From: Saccharomycopsis malanga | Lineage: Eukaryota > Ascomycota > Saccharomycetes > Ascoideales > Saccharomycopsidaceae | DNA: 64,000 bases | Reading direction: 5' to 3' | Assembly: GCA_004014935.1 (NCBI GenBank) | Contig: CP025323.1 | Span: 3,073,115 to 3,137,114 of the forward strand | Shown here: piece after piece, positions 31,316 to 41,849 of the stretch | How positions within the stretch are numbered: the stretch's first letter is position 1 | Layout: every line of letters begins with the position of its first letter | Position numbers and translations under genes: made by a program | The notes under the pieces: generated by a model | The model's input: the letters and a program-made list of their open reading frames with translations, nothing else | Told to the model about the DNA's origin: nothing | Database searches by the model: none

Positions 31316-31975
31316 TGAGCTGCTAATCTCAGTTATTCAGATTCTATCAACATGGAAACCCAATGGCTATAATACACTCCTGCCAATATAATTTGGCTAT
31401 ACTTCTCACTAAAATCAATCGCTGATGCTCATCTTGTCGCCTCTTTCAAACCCTCTTCTCCGTCCGTATATGAAAAAATTGTGCATGTTGACGCATGTAT
31501 CATGATACACATGCGTATTAATGCATTAAGATGCTTACATATACAGGGTTAATAAGATGATGATGTTTGGAATAGTGTGTTAAATATCCATAAATATGGG
31601 TGTCAGGCAGATTGCGAAGGCATTTCGCAAGCTTGATGTAATCCTAATCGATATATATATGGATTGAATCTTTGGTGTATTCAAGTAAAAGGGCCTTTTG
31701 TAGTCTTACGGTAATGATAAAGCTAAGAAAATATACATTAAGCGAAACGACAAAGAACAAGCATGAAAAAAAAAGGTGAAAAATCTATATGGGCACCAAC
31801 GCCATTTTCTTGGGTCTATCAGCGAGCCAAAGTTTTATGGAAAACAGATTTCCAAGGGAAATAAAGTTCGTGAAGCCGGAAAAGCAGCCGGCAAAATAAT
31901 TGACAGAAAATAGTAGAAAACATTAAATAAGATGGGTATGGATAGCAGTAGCAAATGTCTTGATTGGAAAAGTAC
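31316..31975. other. Spacer and promoter upstream of the zinc-cluster gene
   Basis: This 0.66 kb region is the upstream region of the Arg81-type gene and the 3' flank of the small GPI protein gene. It includes a TATATATATG stretch near 31650 and two ATGCGTATTAATGCATTAAGATGC-type words near 31510. No gene is seen. Confidence 0.45.
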
Positions 31976-32296
31976 TTACAAGACGTAGAAAACAGCAGCC
32001 AAACCAGCAAAGGCACCGACAGCGACCTTACCAGCACCGTTGGCGGTTTTAGGGGTGGAGGAACCAGAAGCAGAAGAAGCAGCAGCAGATCCAGTAGTAG
32101 AAGCAGATCCAGCAGCAGTACCGTTGCTGGTTGCAGAGGTAGAGTTGGAGTATGAAGTAACTGAGCTGTTGGCGTAAGCAGTGCTGGTACAGATGGTGGT
32201 GAAGTCGGTTACAACGTTGGTGGTAGTCAAAGTCTTGACAGAGTCAGCAACAGCCAAGGTGGCGAAAGCAGAAAGAGCGACAACAGAGAATTGCAT
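31976..32296 (-). CDS. Small GPI-anchored cell wall protein (106 aa)
   Basis: The coding sequence starts at the ATG at 32296; an open frame extends upstream but the signal peptide (MQFSVVALSAFATLAVADS) begins here, and the TATA box at 32407-32415 fits this start. The mature part starts with VKTLTTTNVVTDFTTICTST, a threonine-rich short domain with one cysteine, then a Ser/Thr/Asn/Gly/Ala low-complexity spacer with N-glycosylation sites, and a C-terminal hydrophobic segment (VAVGAFAGLAAVFYVL) after TANGAG, a typical GPI signal. Small GPI proteins like this (for example Pga59/Pga62 of Candida) are abundant wall components. Codon use is very biased, indicating high expression. The exact family is not recognised. 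Confidence 0.8.
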   Translation of the reverse strand: MQFSVVALSAFATLAVADSVKTLTTTNVVTDFTTICTSTAYANSSVTSYSNSTSATSNGTAAGSASTTGSAAASSASGSSTPKTANGAGKVAVGAFAGLAAVFYVL

Positions 32297-33747
32297 TTTG
32301 AACGAGTGTGTATATGAGTCAAAAGAGTGAATAAAGACCTTTGAGAAGTTTCTGATATATAGGATGGTGATTTCGAAAAGGCAAAAAGAAAAGCGTACAA
32401 CCAGATCTTTATATACAGGATCTAAAGGTTTTTTACCTTTTCTTCTCCATGGATTGCCCAATGCAATTAAATTACAGTTTAAAGAGATAGGGGTTTGGCT
32501 GATTGTTTGAAATTGTTTTAGCTGCAGTCTGATGTACGATCATACGTTAGCAGGGTGCTCCGCTGCATGTACTTTGACGCTGAAAAACGTTTCATTATGT
32601 ATATCTATGTATAAGTACGCGCTATTACGTGTACATCACAACATAGATGCAGTGTGTGTATTGTCAAGATGCTCAGTGTCGACAGGAGAGAAGGCCCAAA
32701 AGACTACTGCCATAGTGAAGAAGGGACCTAGATTGATACTTATTTGGTATATCTGCATTGCTCTGAAACGTCTATCAATGGCTGAAGATGTATCGAACAA
32801 TTGGCATGCTGCCGGTTGTTACAATTGTATCGTAATAATCTTTACCAAAACGGAAAAATGAAAACTTGACCATTGATACTCAACGTTTCCTTCTCCATAA
32901 TGTTTGACTCTCTGCGTAAATGGCATTTTCTCTCTGTCAATGTACTCGTTGATGCCCTTTTTCTGCGGATTTACATCAATCGACATTCAAAACGTCAAGG
33001 ATGTGATTTTTCAGTAACCAAGTACTTAGTGCGAGACATGCGTGCATTTTATCATGGGGCCACCGTAGTTCACGTACTAAATACCTACTTTGAGTAAGAC
33101 TGGTTGCACTTTTACTACGTAACATGTAGCAAGCCCTACCTTGCAAGACCTAGTTCCAGCCTTTTTGAGTCTAGCCTGTCTGGTTAAACAATACTGCTTT
33201 TTGTTTTAGAATTACATTCACTATTTTCTCCCATAATCACTAGTGAAAATTTTGCTACTTGATGTTTTATCACCTATCGAAAGCGTCACAACAGCATTAT
33301 TAAAAGAATTAACAATACAAACCGTAGCATACTAACGTTTTAGAAGTGACTGCGAAACTTTTGTAAATTTCAAATAGATAAACGTTATCTTTAAAGACAC
33401 GCCTGGCTTGGCCAACTAATTGACAGCTGGGCCAAACAGGTTATGAGTAAAACGTCGTTAGGCTGCCAAGCAGACATCTCAATATACTGTTTCTGGTTAT
33501 ATTTTACTTCCAAATGCGGTGGTAGACCGTGTCAGATTTGATTATGCTTCATTTCCCAAAATGACAAGGGTACTTCTCTTGAGCAAACAAAAAGAGAATA
33601 AATTGACAAGACAACTTTTATTGAAACGCAGCATTTGGGGGCCCTATAAAGAATATGTTTAAATGATATGCAATCTAATAAAAAAATAGTTCAATACCTT
33701 GAAAAATTACTTCGATATATTGTAAATTGATTGATATTTGTAATACT
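32297..33747. other. Upstream region of the small GPI gene
   Basis: About 1.45 kb without a supported gene. The left part is the promoter and leader of the small GPI protein. Frames at 32532-32861 and 32873-33097 have no recognisable protein features. The length is large for a 106-residue gene, consistent with complex regulation. The right end is the 3' flank of the convergent-side SWT1. Confidence 0.5.
32407..32415 (-). promoter_or_regulatory. TATA box of the small GPI wall protein gene
   Basis: On the minus strand TATATAAAG lies 111 bases upstream of the ATG at 32296. Confidence 0.55.
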
Positions 33748-35379
33748 TTAGTAACCTACGTTGATATCAGTCTGGTACTCAATAACCTCTGTCCAGAAGG
33801 TTATTAACTTTCCGAGTGACTCCTTTTCCAAATCGTCATTCAATACTAAAAGTACTTTTGTCGAAAAGGTACTCCAAAAATCAACAAATCGTTTAAGCTG
33901 GAAGAGCGTAGTTGGTTTCTGATACAAAAATTTCTCTTGAGAAGATGAAATGTTCCAAGATCTAGAAGCATCACCATACATGAAAGTAAACTGCTGACGA
34001 CCAGAGCTTGTTTGCTTTAAAATCACGCTATTGGAATTACACTGTGTTAAAACTGAATGGTCCAGTTCAGAAAAGTTACCAATGTTCGGCAGAAACATAG
34101 CGTCAATACTCCAGTCTTCCCAATGTAGCTTCACCGCACCAATAAGGAGCTCTAGATTGTATATGAAGTGCGGATTGCTAGTTGGAGATTTAATGGCAAG
34201 ATATTTTCTGAATAGCGAGAGGCAAAGCATCTTGATGTCCAGGTATAATTTCTCATAAAGTTGTTCAAGTGAATATGAAAGATAGGGATTGTTCAGGACG
34301 CTAGTAACAAGACCACTTGAATTATTGTTCTGTCCATTATCAGAGGCAGAAGACCCATTTTGTAAAGTAGAAATAGAAACTTCATCAAATGAGGGAGGAA
34401 TTGGGCTACTAGAAAGCTCAAAATCTTCTTGAGTGACAGAACGTTTTGGAGAATAATGCCTTCCTTTGGCTTCTTTGTAGATTGTTTCTGCAACAAACTG
34501 TGATGTGATTCCTTTGACATAAGTCACTGTCAATATGTCGTCTTTTAACGCTTTGACACATAGATTTTTATCATTGGAAACCAATATTACCATCCCATTC
34601 ATTTTCTTTTTAAAATACAAGCAGCAATCGTAAATTGAGTCGTCTTTGGTTAGCGACTTGTTAATTGCCTCATCTACTTTCTGACCCCTAACAAAAGGGT
34701 TTGAACTTGCAAATTGTTTATAGATCCAATTGTTTGCATGGCGTGCAAGCTGGCCAATTGTAATTTGAGTCCCATGGCCTACTAACAACGCTGAGCTATC
34801 AGAAACAGCCTTCTTAGACACTTTCAAACCATCAAGCTCATGAATAACAGTTATAGGAATTATCAATGTGTAATGATATTTTGCGCCCAAAAGTGCTAAA
34901 TTAGAAAGCATTTTCAAGTTGGATAGTAGAACATTGGTGTCCACTACAAGATATATAGGAACGGCCAATTTTGGTAGGGGTTTGAGCTTTGACACGTTGA
35001 TATTTGGCTCTTCGGCTTCTTGTAAAGGAGCATGTTTGGACACAAGTGGCTTTCGTCGTGCAACTTGTTGTGGCTTTGATAAAAAACTGTTTATAGATTT
35101 ATTGTTATCTATTATTTCCTGTATATTATTTTGATCCGTGTAACTATTTGTAGGTGTTCTTTCATTGTTGATGTAATTGTTGATCTTGTCCATATTCTCA
35201 GTTGTATGGACAATCATTTCAATATCACCGTCATCATCAACATGTGGTTCTGTATTGATTTCGTTCCTCTGTATATTTGATTCGTTAGCTGGTGTCAAGT
35301 CCGGTTCCTTCATAGGACCGTACTGAGCCTCCATAGCTTCTACTATGTCTGATAAATTAAGATTTCTACGTGGCATCAT
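33748..35379 (-). CDS. SWT1: Swt1 endoribonuclease, nuclear mRNP quality control
   Basis: The 543-residue protein has an N-terminal polar region and then a PIN domain (about residues 135-300). Its markers are PIYLVVDTNVLLSNLKML (first acidic residue of the active site), IIPITVIHELDGLK, KDDSIYDCCLYF and VILVSNDKNLCVKA, all standard Swt1 positions. The C-terminal half is helical (about 360-540) and matches the HEPN-like region of Swt1. The enzyme associates with the nuclear pore and degrades unspliced or defective mRNAs in the nucleus. Saccharomyces Swt1 is 458 aa; the extra length is in the linkers. It is divergent from THI80, with 214 bases between start codons. The first two codons are both ATG, so either start is possible. 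Confidence 0.88.
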   Translation of the reverse strand: MMPRRNLNLSDIVEAMEAQYGPMKEPDLTPANESNIQRNEINTEPHVDDDGDIEMIVHTTENMDKINNYINNERTPTNSYTDQNNIQEIIDNNKSINSFLSKPQQVARRKPLVSKHAPLQEAEEPNINVSKLKPLPKLAVPIYLVVDTNVLLSNLKMLSNLALLGAKYHYTLIIPITVIHELDGLKVSKKAVSDSSALLVGHGTQITIGQLARHANNWIYKQFASSNPFVRGQKVDEAINKSLTKDDSIYDCCLYFKKKMNGMVILVSNDKNLCVKALKDDILTVTYVKGITSQFVAETIYKEAKGRHYSPKRSVTQEDFELSSSPIPPSFDEVSISTLQNGSSASDNGQNNNSSGLVTSVLNNPYLSYSLEQLYEKLYLDIKMLCLSLFRKYLAIKSPTSNPHFIYNLELLIGAVKLHWEDWSIDAMFLPNIGNFSELDHSVLTQCNSNSVILKQTSSGRQQFTFMYGDASRSWNISSSQEKFLYQKPTTLFQLKRFVDFWSTFSTKVLLVLNDDLEKESLGKLITFWTEVIEYQTDINVGY

Positions 35380-35593
35380 GAGTTTTTATATCCACATTAA
35401 TTCGACAGAATGTATGCCAATAGGCACTGACGATGATATTGATTACTGGGCATCTGGTGATTTCAATTTTTCATATCGCTCCGTTTTTTTGACAGATAGA
35501 ATATATCATGTTCAACTCTTTTATTGCTACATTTAATACCAAGTTTTTCTCTAATATAATCCTATCTTTTGCTATTTTTTGATTGCTAACAAT

Positions 35594-36568
35594 ATGTCTA
35601 ATGGTACTGTCATAGAAAACCCTGATAAGGGCTTCAAAGAAGTTGTGATTCCAAATAATCTTGAAAAAGCCACCCAGAATTTGATTGACTTGGACTCGTT
35701 ACTCCATGATGACCACAAGGATACTGGCTTGCAAACAGCATTACTAATATTAAACCAGCCGATAGAACATAGTTTTGAAACATTCCAACGGCTTTGGGAA
35801 AGCTCAAGACTTGTGGTATGTGCTGATGGCGGCGGAAACCGTCTATTTGACTATGTAAGACATTTGGTCCTACAGGGTATAATTTCCAATAGCGAGGAAG
35901 ATCATTACGTCCCAAAATACATTGTAGGAGATTTGGACTCTTTGAGAGATAATGTGAAACAATACTACATTAGTAAAGGGACCCTAGTCAAGCGACAAGA
36001 ATCACAATATGCTACGGACTTTAATAAATGTGTGTCTGTCATAGAATTAGACTTTAAGAGCAAAGCTTTGGGCAAGTCCGAGGCTGATCTCCGCAAAGTT
36101 GTGGAGGATGCTAATACTTATGACGGCCTTATAACGCTTTTTGAACAAATCAGCGGCGAATGGAAAAATTCAAACGTTCCAAGAAATGATACTTTAATCA
36201 AATGTTTAGGAGGAATTGGTGGTCGTTTTGACCACACTGTTCAAACAATAAGTATTTTACATAAATACTATCTGTCAAACCCACATTTACATTTTGTTTT
36301 CATCAATAAACAAGACGTAATCATCTTCGTTCCCACGGGAGACAATTATATCAAGTTTACAAATGATGTCAATAACAACTGTGATTGCGGTTTGCTTCCT
36401 TTGTATGGAGAAATTGTTTTACATACTGAGGGATTGAAGTGGGATGTCAGAGAGTGGAATAGTTCCATCTCCGCAAGCGTCAGCAGTAGTAACCGAATCA
36501 TTGACCCACGTTGTTTTAGAATAAAGTCTACCGGGCCATTGGTGATTAACATTGTTACGTCTCTTTAA
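35594..36568 (+). CDS. THI80: Thiamin pyrophosphokinase
   Basis: The 324-residue enzyme transfers pyrophosphate from ATP to thiamine to give thiamine diphosphate in the cytosol. Family motifs are present: SSRLVVCADGGGNRLFDYV (about 70-90), KYIVGDLDSLRDNV (about 113-126), QYATDFNKCV (about 138-147), LGGIGGRFDHTVQTIS (about 205-220), and the C-terminal thiamine-binding domain, including GLKWDV and SST/IDPRCFRIKSTGPLVINI at the end. Length is close to Saccharomyces Thi80 (319 aa). The open frame continues upstream without an ATG; the first ATG at 35594 is the start, and its neighbour SWT1 is divergent. Confidence 0.93.
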   Translation: MSNGTVIENPDKGFKEVVIPNNLEKATQNLIDLDSLLHDDHKDTGLQTALLILNQPIEHSFETFQRLWESSRLVVCADGGGNRLFDYVRHLVLQGIISNSEEDHYVPKYIVGDLDSLRDNVKQYYISKGTLVKRQESQYATDFNKCVSVIELDFKSKALGKSEADLRKVVEDANTYDGLITLFEQISGEWKNSNVPRNDTLIKCLGGIGGRFDHTVQTISILHKYYLSNPHLHFVFINKQDVIIFVPTGDNYIKFTNDVNNNCDCGLLPLYGEIVLHTEGLKWDVREWNSSISASVSSSNRIIDPRCFRIKSTGPLVINIVTSL

Positions 36569-37381
36569 AAAATTATAGTTCTGGCTTTTGTTTAAATTCA
36601 AATGGGAGGCACTTAAATTTTCTACAGCTTACAGCCCTTAAGGTGTGAGTCATTTGTAGGTGAAAATCAAAATCATATTCATACACGATAGTGTACTCCT
36701 TTTCAGTATATATTTATCAGATTATCAAATTCTCTACAGTTTACTCTTCTTGAAATAAACAATAAAGCGTTGTGAAAACTTGTTTTAGGCGCGTGTTCTT
36801 TTGACATATCTTTCACGTCTTCTCCTAACTTAAATGTCCCTTAATATAACCATTTCCAAATTTTCCATTTTGCTGTTAATTGTAACAAGAAAAATCCGCA
36901 ATACGTAGAAGCATATCTGAACAGCTCAACATGAAGACTTTGAATTGCAGAATTTTTATCATATTTATAAGGCATAAATTAATTTGAAAACTAAAGAATT
37001 TCCCGAGTAGACTGAAATACGGTTAACAGCTTATGGCTAATCAGTTAAATATTTGGCGGACATGGTGGTATCAGTAAAGTCCCTGATATTTCATACCTAT
37101 TGGAAACATGAATATATTAAATAACCTTCAGAACCCACTCAATGGAAGTTGTTCCATATGCCTGAATTGAGTTTCCTGCAGGAACATATTAGTTAATTGT
37201 CTTAATCATGTTGAGCCAATCTCGGTGATACATTCCAACAATGAGCTGCACCAAGTCACATCTAGCTTTAATCGGCTCCTGTCAGCTTCCTTGAGCCAAA
37301 GCCTTTCTACTATAAATAAATCAATTGTTAGTTCTCAATGCAAACAAATTCGCAACGATCCAAGTAATTCTGGCATGGAAT
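36569..37381. other. Intergenic region downstream of THI80
   Basis: About 0.8 kb of AT-rich DNA with no gene. At 37225-37407 a short open frame without an ATG overlaps the next one in another phase. Confidence 0.4.
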
Positions 37382-37792
37382 ATGCTATCTACAGATTTTA
37401 CCCTTGAAGATATTTATTCTGGTATCTTAGAATTCAAAAGCCAAGGAATTAATATTGAAGATAGCCATATAAACCAGGCCTGTATGGACATTGACAGTTT
37501 AGTACTTGCTTTGAGGAAGCTAGAAAGATATTCATATGAGCTTCAGTCGTCTCCCCCAGTTCTTGGACCCCGTCTATTGGCCCAGTGTTACAATGAATGT
37601 GTCGTATTTTCTCAAAATTGTGGCTATAGAGCACTTCAATCATTAGGGATCTGTGCTCAAGACTGTGTAGACTCCAAAAAAGAAGCCAGGAATCGGTTTA
37701 TTTATGGCATGAGCTTTGAAATCCGCAAGGTATTGCATTTTATCAAAGGTGAATTCCTTGCAATGGAACACTACAATACCGGGCAGAACTAA
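37382..37792 (+). CDS. Hypothetical protein (136 aa), possibly a gene remnant
   Basis: From the ATG at 37382 the frame encodes 136 residues of mixed composition, mainly helical (DFTLEDIYSGILEF, DIDSLVLALRKLERYSYEL, RLLAQCYNECVVFSQNCGYRALQSLG). It has six cysteines and no signal peptide or membrane span. I do not recognise it. The frame is open upstream to 37316 without an ATG and overlaps another open frame (37225-37407) shifted by one phase. This arrangement would fit a 5' truncated or frameshifted gene, or an unannotated first exon. No good donor/branch pair was found upstream. Confidence 0.4.
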   Translation: MLSTDFTLEDIYSGILEFKSQGINIEDSHINQACMDIDSLVLALRKLERYSYELQSSPPVLGPRLLAQCYNECVVFSQNCGYRALQSLGICAQDCVDSKKEARNRFIYGMSFEIRKVLHFIKGEFLAMEHYNTGQN

Positions 37793-38303
37793 ACATGGTT
37801 ATTTGATTTAAATTAGCTATAATACGTCTTTTTACGAGGATTTCTTGAATATTTTTCTAACCAATCCATAATCAATTAAATATAGCAAGATGAAAATGTA
37901 AAGAATACACGTTGGTGAAACCTGAATAAAACCTTTATACAGGATTTCCGCCTTGAAATTATAAAATTTCTACTGATGAAACCAGTTCTCTAACCTTTTA
38001 TTTTTCAAACCATACTGTCTTGCCTTTTAATGCGTAGCCTTGTAGACAAGTTTTATAACTCAAGTGGTTTATGACAAACGTTCGTTGGGTACTTTCCAAA
38101 ACCAAGTGTCAAAAACATCCCGATTCTATAAGCCTACAAAAATTCCTACAAAAATGGTTTTCAGGTGTTTTCGACAAATAATTTAATGCATATTGTATGT
38201 ACAAATAATATATATTTTCTTGATTTTTTTATTCTTTTTTGAAACTTTTTTGATGCAATTTATTCAGAATATAATCAACTATATCAAACAACTACCGATC
38301 AAC
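37793..38303. other. Convergent spacer before MIX17
   Basis: About 0.5 kb of AT-rich DNA between the hypothetical gene and the 3' end of MIX17. No gene or RNA is seen. Confidence 0.45.
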
Positions 38304-38762
38304 TTAATATTGGCGGGCAGCTTCTTGACAGGATTTCAATTGTTGCAAATACCAGTCACAGATTTGCATGTTACCGCTGTTTTCATCCAAACATCTGGTG
38401 AAAGCTCTTGCATCAACTTCACAGGTTCTTCCAGCTTCTTGTTGGGCTGGGGCAGCAGCAGCCTGCTCAACAGGAGCAGGAGTAGAAGACGAACCACCAA
38501 ACAAGGAGGTGATACCGGCACCAAGAGTGTGACCAATGGTAGAACCAACAGCAACACCAGCGGCAGTAGATGCCATGTTAGCAAACAAACCTGGTTGCTG
38601 GCTTTGAGCAGCAGCTGGCTGGGAAGCAGTGGCAGCTGGAGGTGCTGGAGCTGGGGCTTGACGAGCTGGGTAAGCAGCAGTGGAAGCAGATCTGGTGGAG
38701 GTGCTCGAAGCTCTTGGAGCTGGTCTAGATGCAGCTGGACGTCTTCCGGATTGTCTAGGCAT
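38304..38762 (-). CDS. MIX17: Mix17, CHCHD2/CHCHD10 family mitochondrial protein
   Basis: The 152-residue protein starts with a basic Arg/Ala/Ser/Pro-rich presequence-like region (MPRQSGRRPAASRPAPRAS), has a Gly/Ala-rich hydrophobic middle (GLFANMASTAAGVAVGSTIGHTLGAGITSLFG) and ends in a CHCH domain. Its four cysteines form two C-x9-C pairs separated by ten residues (C-EVDARAFTR-C and C-DWYLQQLKS-C). This matches yeast Mix17 (Mic17) and human CHCHD2/10, intermembrane-space proteins imported by the Mia40 pathway and linked to respiration. Length equals that of the family. It is divergent from CAB5 with 256 bases between starts, so they share a promoter region. Confidence 0.93.
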   Translation of the reverse strand: MPRQSGRRPAASRPAPRASSTSTRSASTAAYPARQAPAPAPPAATASQPAAAQSQQPGLFANMASTAAGVAVGSTIGHTLGAGITSLFGGSSSTPAPVEQAAAAPAQQEAGRTCEVDARAFTRCLDENSGNMQICDWYLQQLKSCQEAARQY

Positions 38763-39018
38763 AATGAATAGTTATTTGGTGTGCGATACTATGGATGTGT
38801 ATTGATAAAGGAAGTGGCAAAAAAAAAAATTAATACTAATCACTTTTTAATTTCGAATTTTCTATATTTCGGCTTAGTCAGCAACAAAAAGCGGAATGAT
38901 GCAACATGATGTATGTATCATATGGCACAGCATGATATTGATAAGAAGAGGGCATTGAGTAGTATAGTAAACTTTGAAGTGATAAGGCAAGTAAAAGATA
39001 GGACAGGTATAGATAAAA

Positions 39019-39738
39019 ATGCTTATTGTTGGTCTTACTGGGTCAATTGCAACAGGGAAGAGTACTGTGTCGGCTCGTTTGAAAGAGCAATACAATATTC
39101 CGGTGGTGGATGCGGATCTTATAGCTAAGGAGGTAGTTGCGCCTGGCAAACCAGCTTATAATGACATTAAAGCCTATTTTGGTTCGCTATCTCGGAGAGT
39201 TATCAATAAAAATGGTGAGATTAATCGTGTAGAGCTTGGAAAACTTGTTTTTGGAGAAAAGAATAAGGTTCATTTGAGTAAGCTCAATTCTTTTACACAT
39301 CCTCGAGTGGGCCAAGAAATGATGAGGCAAGTAGCTGCGTATTATCTCAAAGGCCACCGTATTGTAGTTCTTGATGTGCCACTTCTTTTTGAGGCTAACT
39401 TCCATTATTATTGTGGGGCTATTATAAATGTTACATGCTCACCAGAGATCCAGTTGGATCGACTTATGAAGCGCAACCCACACTTAACAGCCGAGGAAGC
39501 TCGTAATAGAATTAACAGCCAGTTGTCTATGGATGTAAAATCAGATTATTCAGACTTTATTATTTCCAACGACGGAAGTTTAGAAGAACTTTACGCTCAG
39601 ATAGATGCAGTTCTCTATATTGCTACTCCAAGCATCTATTGGGCATTGTTTGAGTTGCTAACGCCCTTTGGCTTTATAATGGCTGGTCTTATATATGTCC
39701 GCAATCTTGCCAGGTACCTGAAGTTTAATAAGGACTAA
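39019..39738 (+). CDS. CAB5: Dephospho-CoA kinase
   Basis: The 239-residue enzyme phosphorylates the 3'-hydroxyl of dephospho-CoA in the last step of coenzyme A synthesis. The P-loop is at residues 8-15 (GSIATGKS). Further family signatures are VVDADLIAKEVVAPG (about 30-44), FVFGEKNKVHLSKLNSFTHPRV (about 78-98), DVPLLFEANFHYYCG (about 117-131), RLMKRNPHLTAEEARNRINSQ, and ISNDGSLEELY (about 190). The C-terminus (about 205-230) is hydrophobic with a short basic end, as in yeast Cab5, which behaves as membrane-associated. One CTG codon occurs close to the end and would read as serine in a CUG-Ser yeast. Confidence 0.93.
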   Translation: MLIVGLTGSIATGKSTVSARLKEQYNIPVVDADLIAKEVVAPGKPAYNDIKAYFGSLSRRVINKNGEINRVELGKLVFGEKNKVHLSKLNSFTHPRVGQEMMRQVAAYYLKGHRIVVLDVPLLFEANFHYYCGAIINVTCSPEIQLDRLMKRNPHLTAEEARNRINSQLSMDVKSDYSDFIISNDGSLEELYAQIDAVLYIATPSIYWALFELLTPFGFIMAGLIYVRNLARYLKFNKD

Positions 39739-40425
39739 TATTTTTTTTTTTTTTTGTTTATGTTGGACCTTAAATTTTTATCTTGTTTAATATTTTATTT
39801 GTTCCCCAATTATTAACGCAGAATCTTGCTTTTTTGTTTTGTCATAAGCTTTTTCTAAGGTTTTCTCCTTTTTTGCAGGTTTTAGCTTGTTAGCTTGTTG
39901 CTACAATTAATGGTTTGATATAATTAAATATTTAAGTGAGATTATGAACATATTATTTTTTAGATGCACTTGTCGATAATTTACGAAAAAGAGCTTTATG
40001 TAAATTCATCTTCCTGATATTTGTTAATTCCCTGAATCTTGTCTCTTCAAAATATTTGATTACTGTGGGTATATTTTACAATGTACAATATAGGATCGGC
40101 TATTCAATATACTAAAATGTTTACGATTTTGCCAGATTTGTAACAAATTACTATATCAAATTTTCAAATAGCATCTTTTTTATCAAATTATTCGAAGATA
40201 AACTTTTTGTAGTATAAACCCTAATAAAGTCTTCAGCACATTCTGGTATCTACAATTAGCCCAAATTACATAAGCAAGTAATCAGCGTGGCATACTTAGA
40301 TAGACTATGCGATGCTCTGTATAGACTATTTCGCGACTTGATAAGGCTCTGATCTGCCAATTCTTGTTATTCTTGAATTATTTTCAGTTTTTATCCATCA
40401 AATACAGTTCAAAAAACATACCAAA
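39739..40425. other. Spacer between CAB5 and the hydroxyacid dehydrogenase
   Basis: About 0.7 kb of AT-rich DNA. A T12 run at 39742-39753 follows the CAB5 stop and may form part of its 3' signal. The right part is the promoter of the dehydrogenase. No gene is seen. Confidence 0.45.
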
Positions 40426-41439
40426 ATGACCATTTTTATTCTTGTCAATAAAGAAAACTTTCCGTTCACTGCTGAGAAATGGGATGAATTAGCCAAGGCA
40501 CACCCAGAAGTAACTTTGATATATGATGAATCCAAAAGTTTTGAGGATTTCATTTCAAAGATTGAGCGCAATGAAAACAACATTGCTAAGATTGATTATA
40601 TCGCTGGTGTGAAAAACGATTACAACTTGGATGGTTCTGTATTTGACAAATTGCCAAATTTGAAGGCAGTATCGTTTTCATCAGCAGGGTACAACCAAAT
40701 TGACTTTCAAGAAGCCACTAAACGGAAGATTCAGATCTCGAGGGTCTATGATTTGGACACCTCCACTGCTGATACCAATCTATTTTTGCTTCTTGGAGCA
40801 ATGCGTTTCTATCAAGTGGGAATCAAAGATTTGTATATCCATCAAGTATTCCGTAACCCAACACAGGTTGGTGTTGCTCCTAACGGCTTAACTTTAGGTA
40901 TTGTAGGTTTAGGTGCCATTGGACGTCAAGTTGCAGCTCGTGCCAAGCCTTTAGGATTTGGTAAAATCTTATATTATAATAGAAACCCCGTTAGCAAGGA
41001 AATTGAGCAGGAATTGGGTGTAGAGTATGTCAGCAGCATTGATGAATTGGTTTCTCAAGCTGATGTCATTGATTTAAATTGTGCTTTGACAAAGGAAACT
41101 TATCATTTAATCAACGAAGATCGTATTCAAAAAATGAAGGATGGAGTAATCATCATAAACACTGCCAGAGGAGATGTTATTGATGAAACTGCTTTGCTCA
41201 AGTATTTGAAAAATGGGAAAATCCTTTCTGCCGGGTTGGATGTTTTCCATAACGAACCAGGTATTAATTACGAATTGGTTCAGATGGATAATGTCATTGC
41301 TTTGCCACACTTAGGAAGTTACTCCAAAGCAACCCGTGTTAATGCTCAGTTGACGGTGTTTAAGAACGTTGAAAACTTTCTTAAAACAGGAAAGTTGATT
41401 AGTTATATTGGTGAACAAAAGGATGTTAATTTCGATTGA
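40426..41439 (+). CDS. D-isomer-specific 2-hydroxyacid dehydrogenase (Gor1-like glyoxylate/hydroxypyruvate reductase)
   Basis: The 337-residue protein has the two-domain layout of NAD(P)-dependent D-2-hydroxyacid dehydrogenases. The Rossmann dinucleotide motif GLGAIG is at about 159-164 in LGIVGLGAIGRQVAARAKPLGFGKILYYNR. The catalytic residues are present: arginine near 248 in INTARGDVIDE, glutamate near 277 in DVFHNEP, and histidine near 295 in LPHLGS. The tyrosine-asparagine after GLGAIG's beta strand (YYNR) resembles NADP-preferring members, but this is not decisive. The closest yeast proteins are Gor1 and the uncharacterised paralogs, which reduce glyoxylate or related 2-oxoacids. Exact substrate is not assigned. 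It starts at the only ATG near the beginning, in the context ACCAAAATGACC. Confidence 0.88.
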   Translation: MTIFILVNKENFPFTAEKWDELAKAHPEVTLIYDESKSFEDFISKIERNENNIAKIDYIAGVKNDYNLDGSVFDKLPNLKAVSFSSAGYNQIDFQEATKRKIQISRVYDLDTSTADTNLFLLLGAMRFYQVGIKDLYIHQVFRNPTQVGVAPNGLTLGIVGLGAIGRQVAARAKPLGFGKILYYNRNPVSKEIEQELGVEYVSSIDELVSQADVIDLNCALTKETYHLINEDRIQKMKDGVIIINTARGDVIDETALLKYLKNGKILSAGLDVFHNEPGINYELVQMDNVIALPHLGSYSKATRVNAQLTVFKNVENFLKTGKLISYIGEQKDVNFD

Positions 41440-41849
41440 TTATTGTTTGGCTACTGTATACATTAAATAAACTTGATAAATTCTAATTTCAAATTTGAAC
41501 AAATTACAAGTCAGTGTATGTAAATTAAATGGCTTAAAAGATACAACTTTGTTGAATAGATATTTTGTTCATGTAATGGTTTGTACAATACAATAAATCA
41601 GCATCTTACATTTTACAAGCCTGTAAAAATAATCACATCATCACATTTATATAGATGCTAAGACAAATAGTTGTCCTATATACTGTCAATCAAAGTATTA
41701 TTCCCGTCAGCGGATATTAACAACTGTTTTAGGTTATCTCCGCAAGATCTGAAAATTGAAATTTAGGCTCTCCGAAAGTATAAAAAACCCCTAGTATGAG
41801 TAACTCTTAACAATTAATGCTGTTCAGAGGTAAAAAGTAAAGGCGCAAA
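41440..41849. other. Spacer between the dehydrogenase and SPE3
   Basis: About 0.4 kb, AT-rich, promoter of SPE3. No other gene is visible. Confidence 0.5.

Noticed and set aside
33405-33435. Similarity of AATTGACAGCTGGGCCAAACAG to AATTTGACAACTGGCCAAATAG near 54298
   Set aside because: Only about 22 bases match with several differences and no co-linear flanks, so a second dispersed repeat family is not claimed.
35579-35593. Five extra codons before THI80 in the open frame
   Set aside because: They begin with TTG, not ATG; the first ATG is at 35594.
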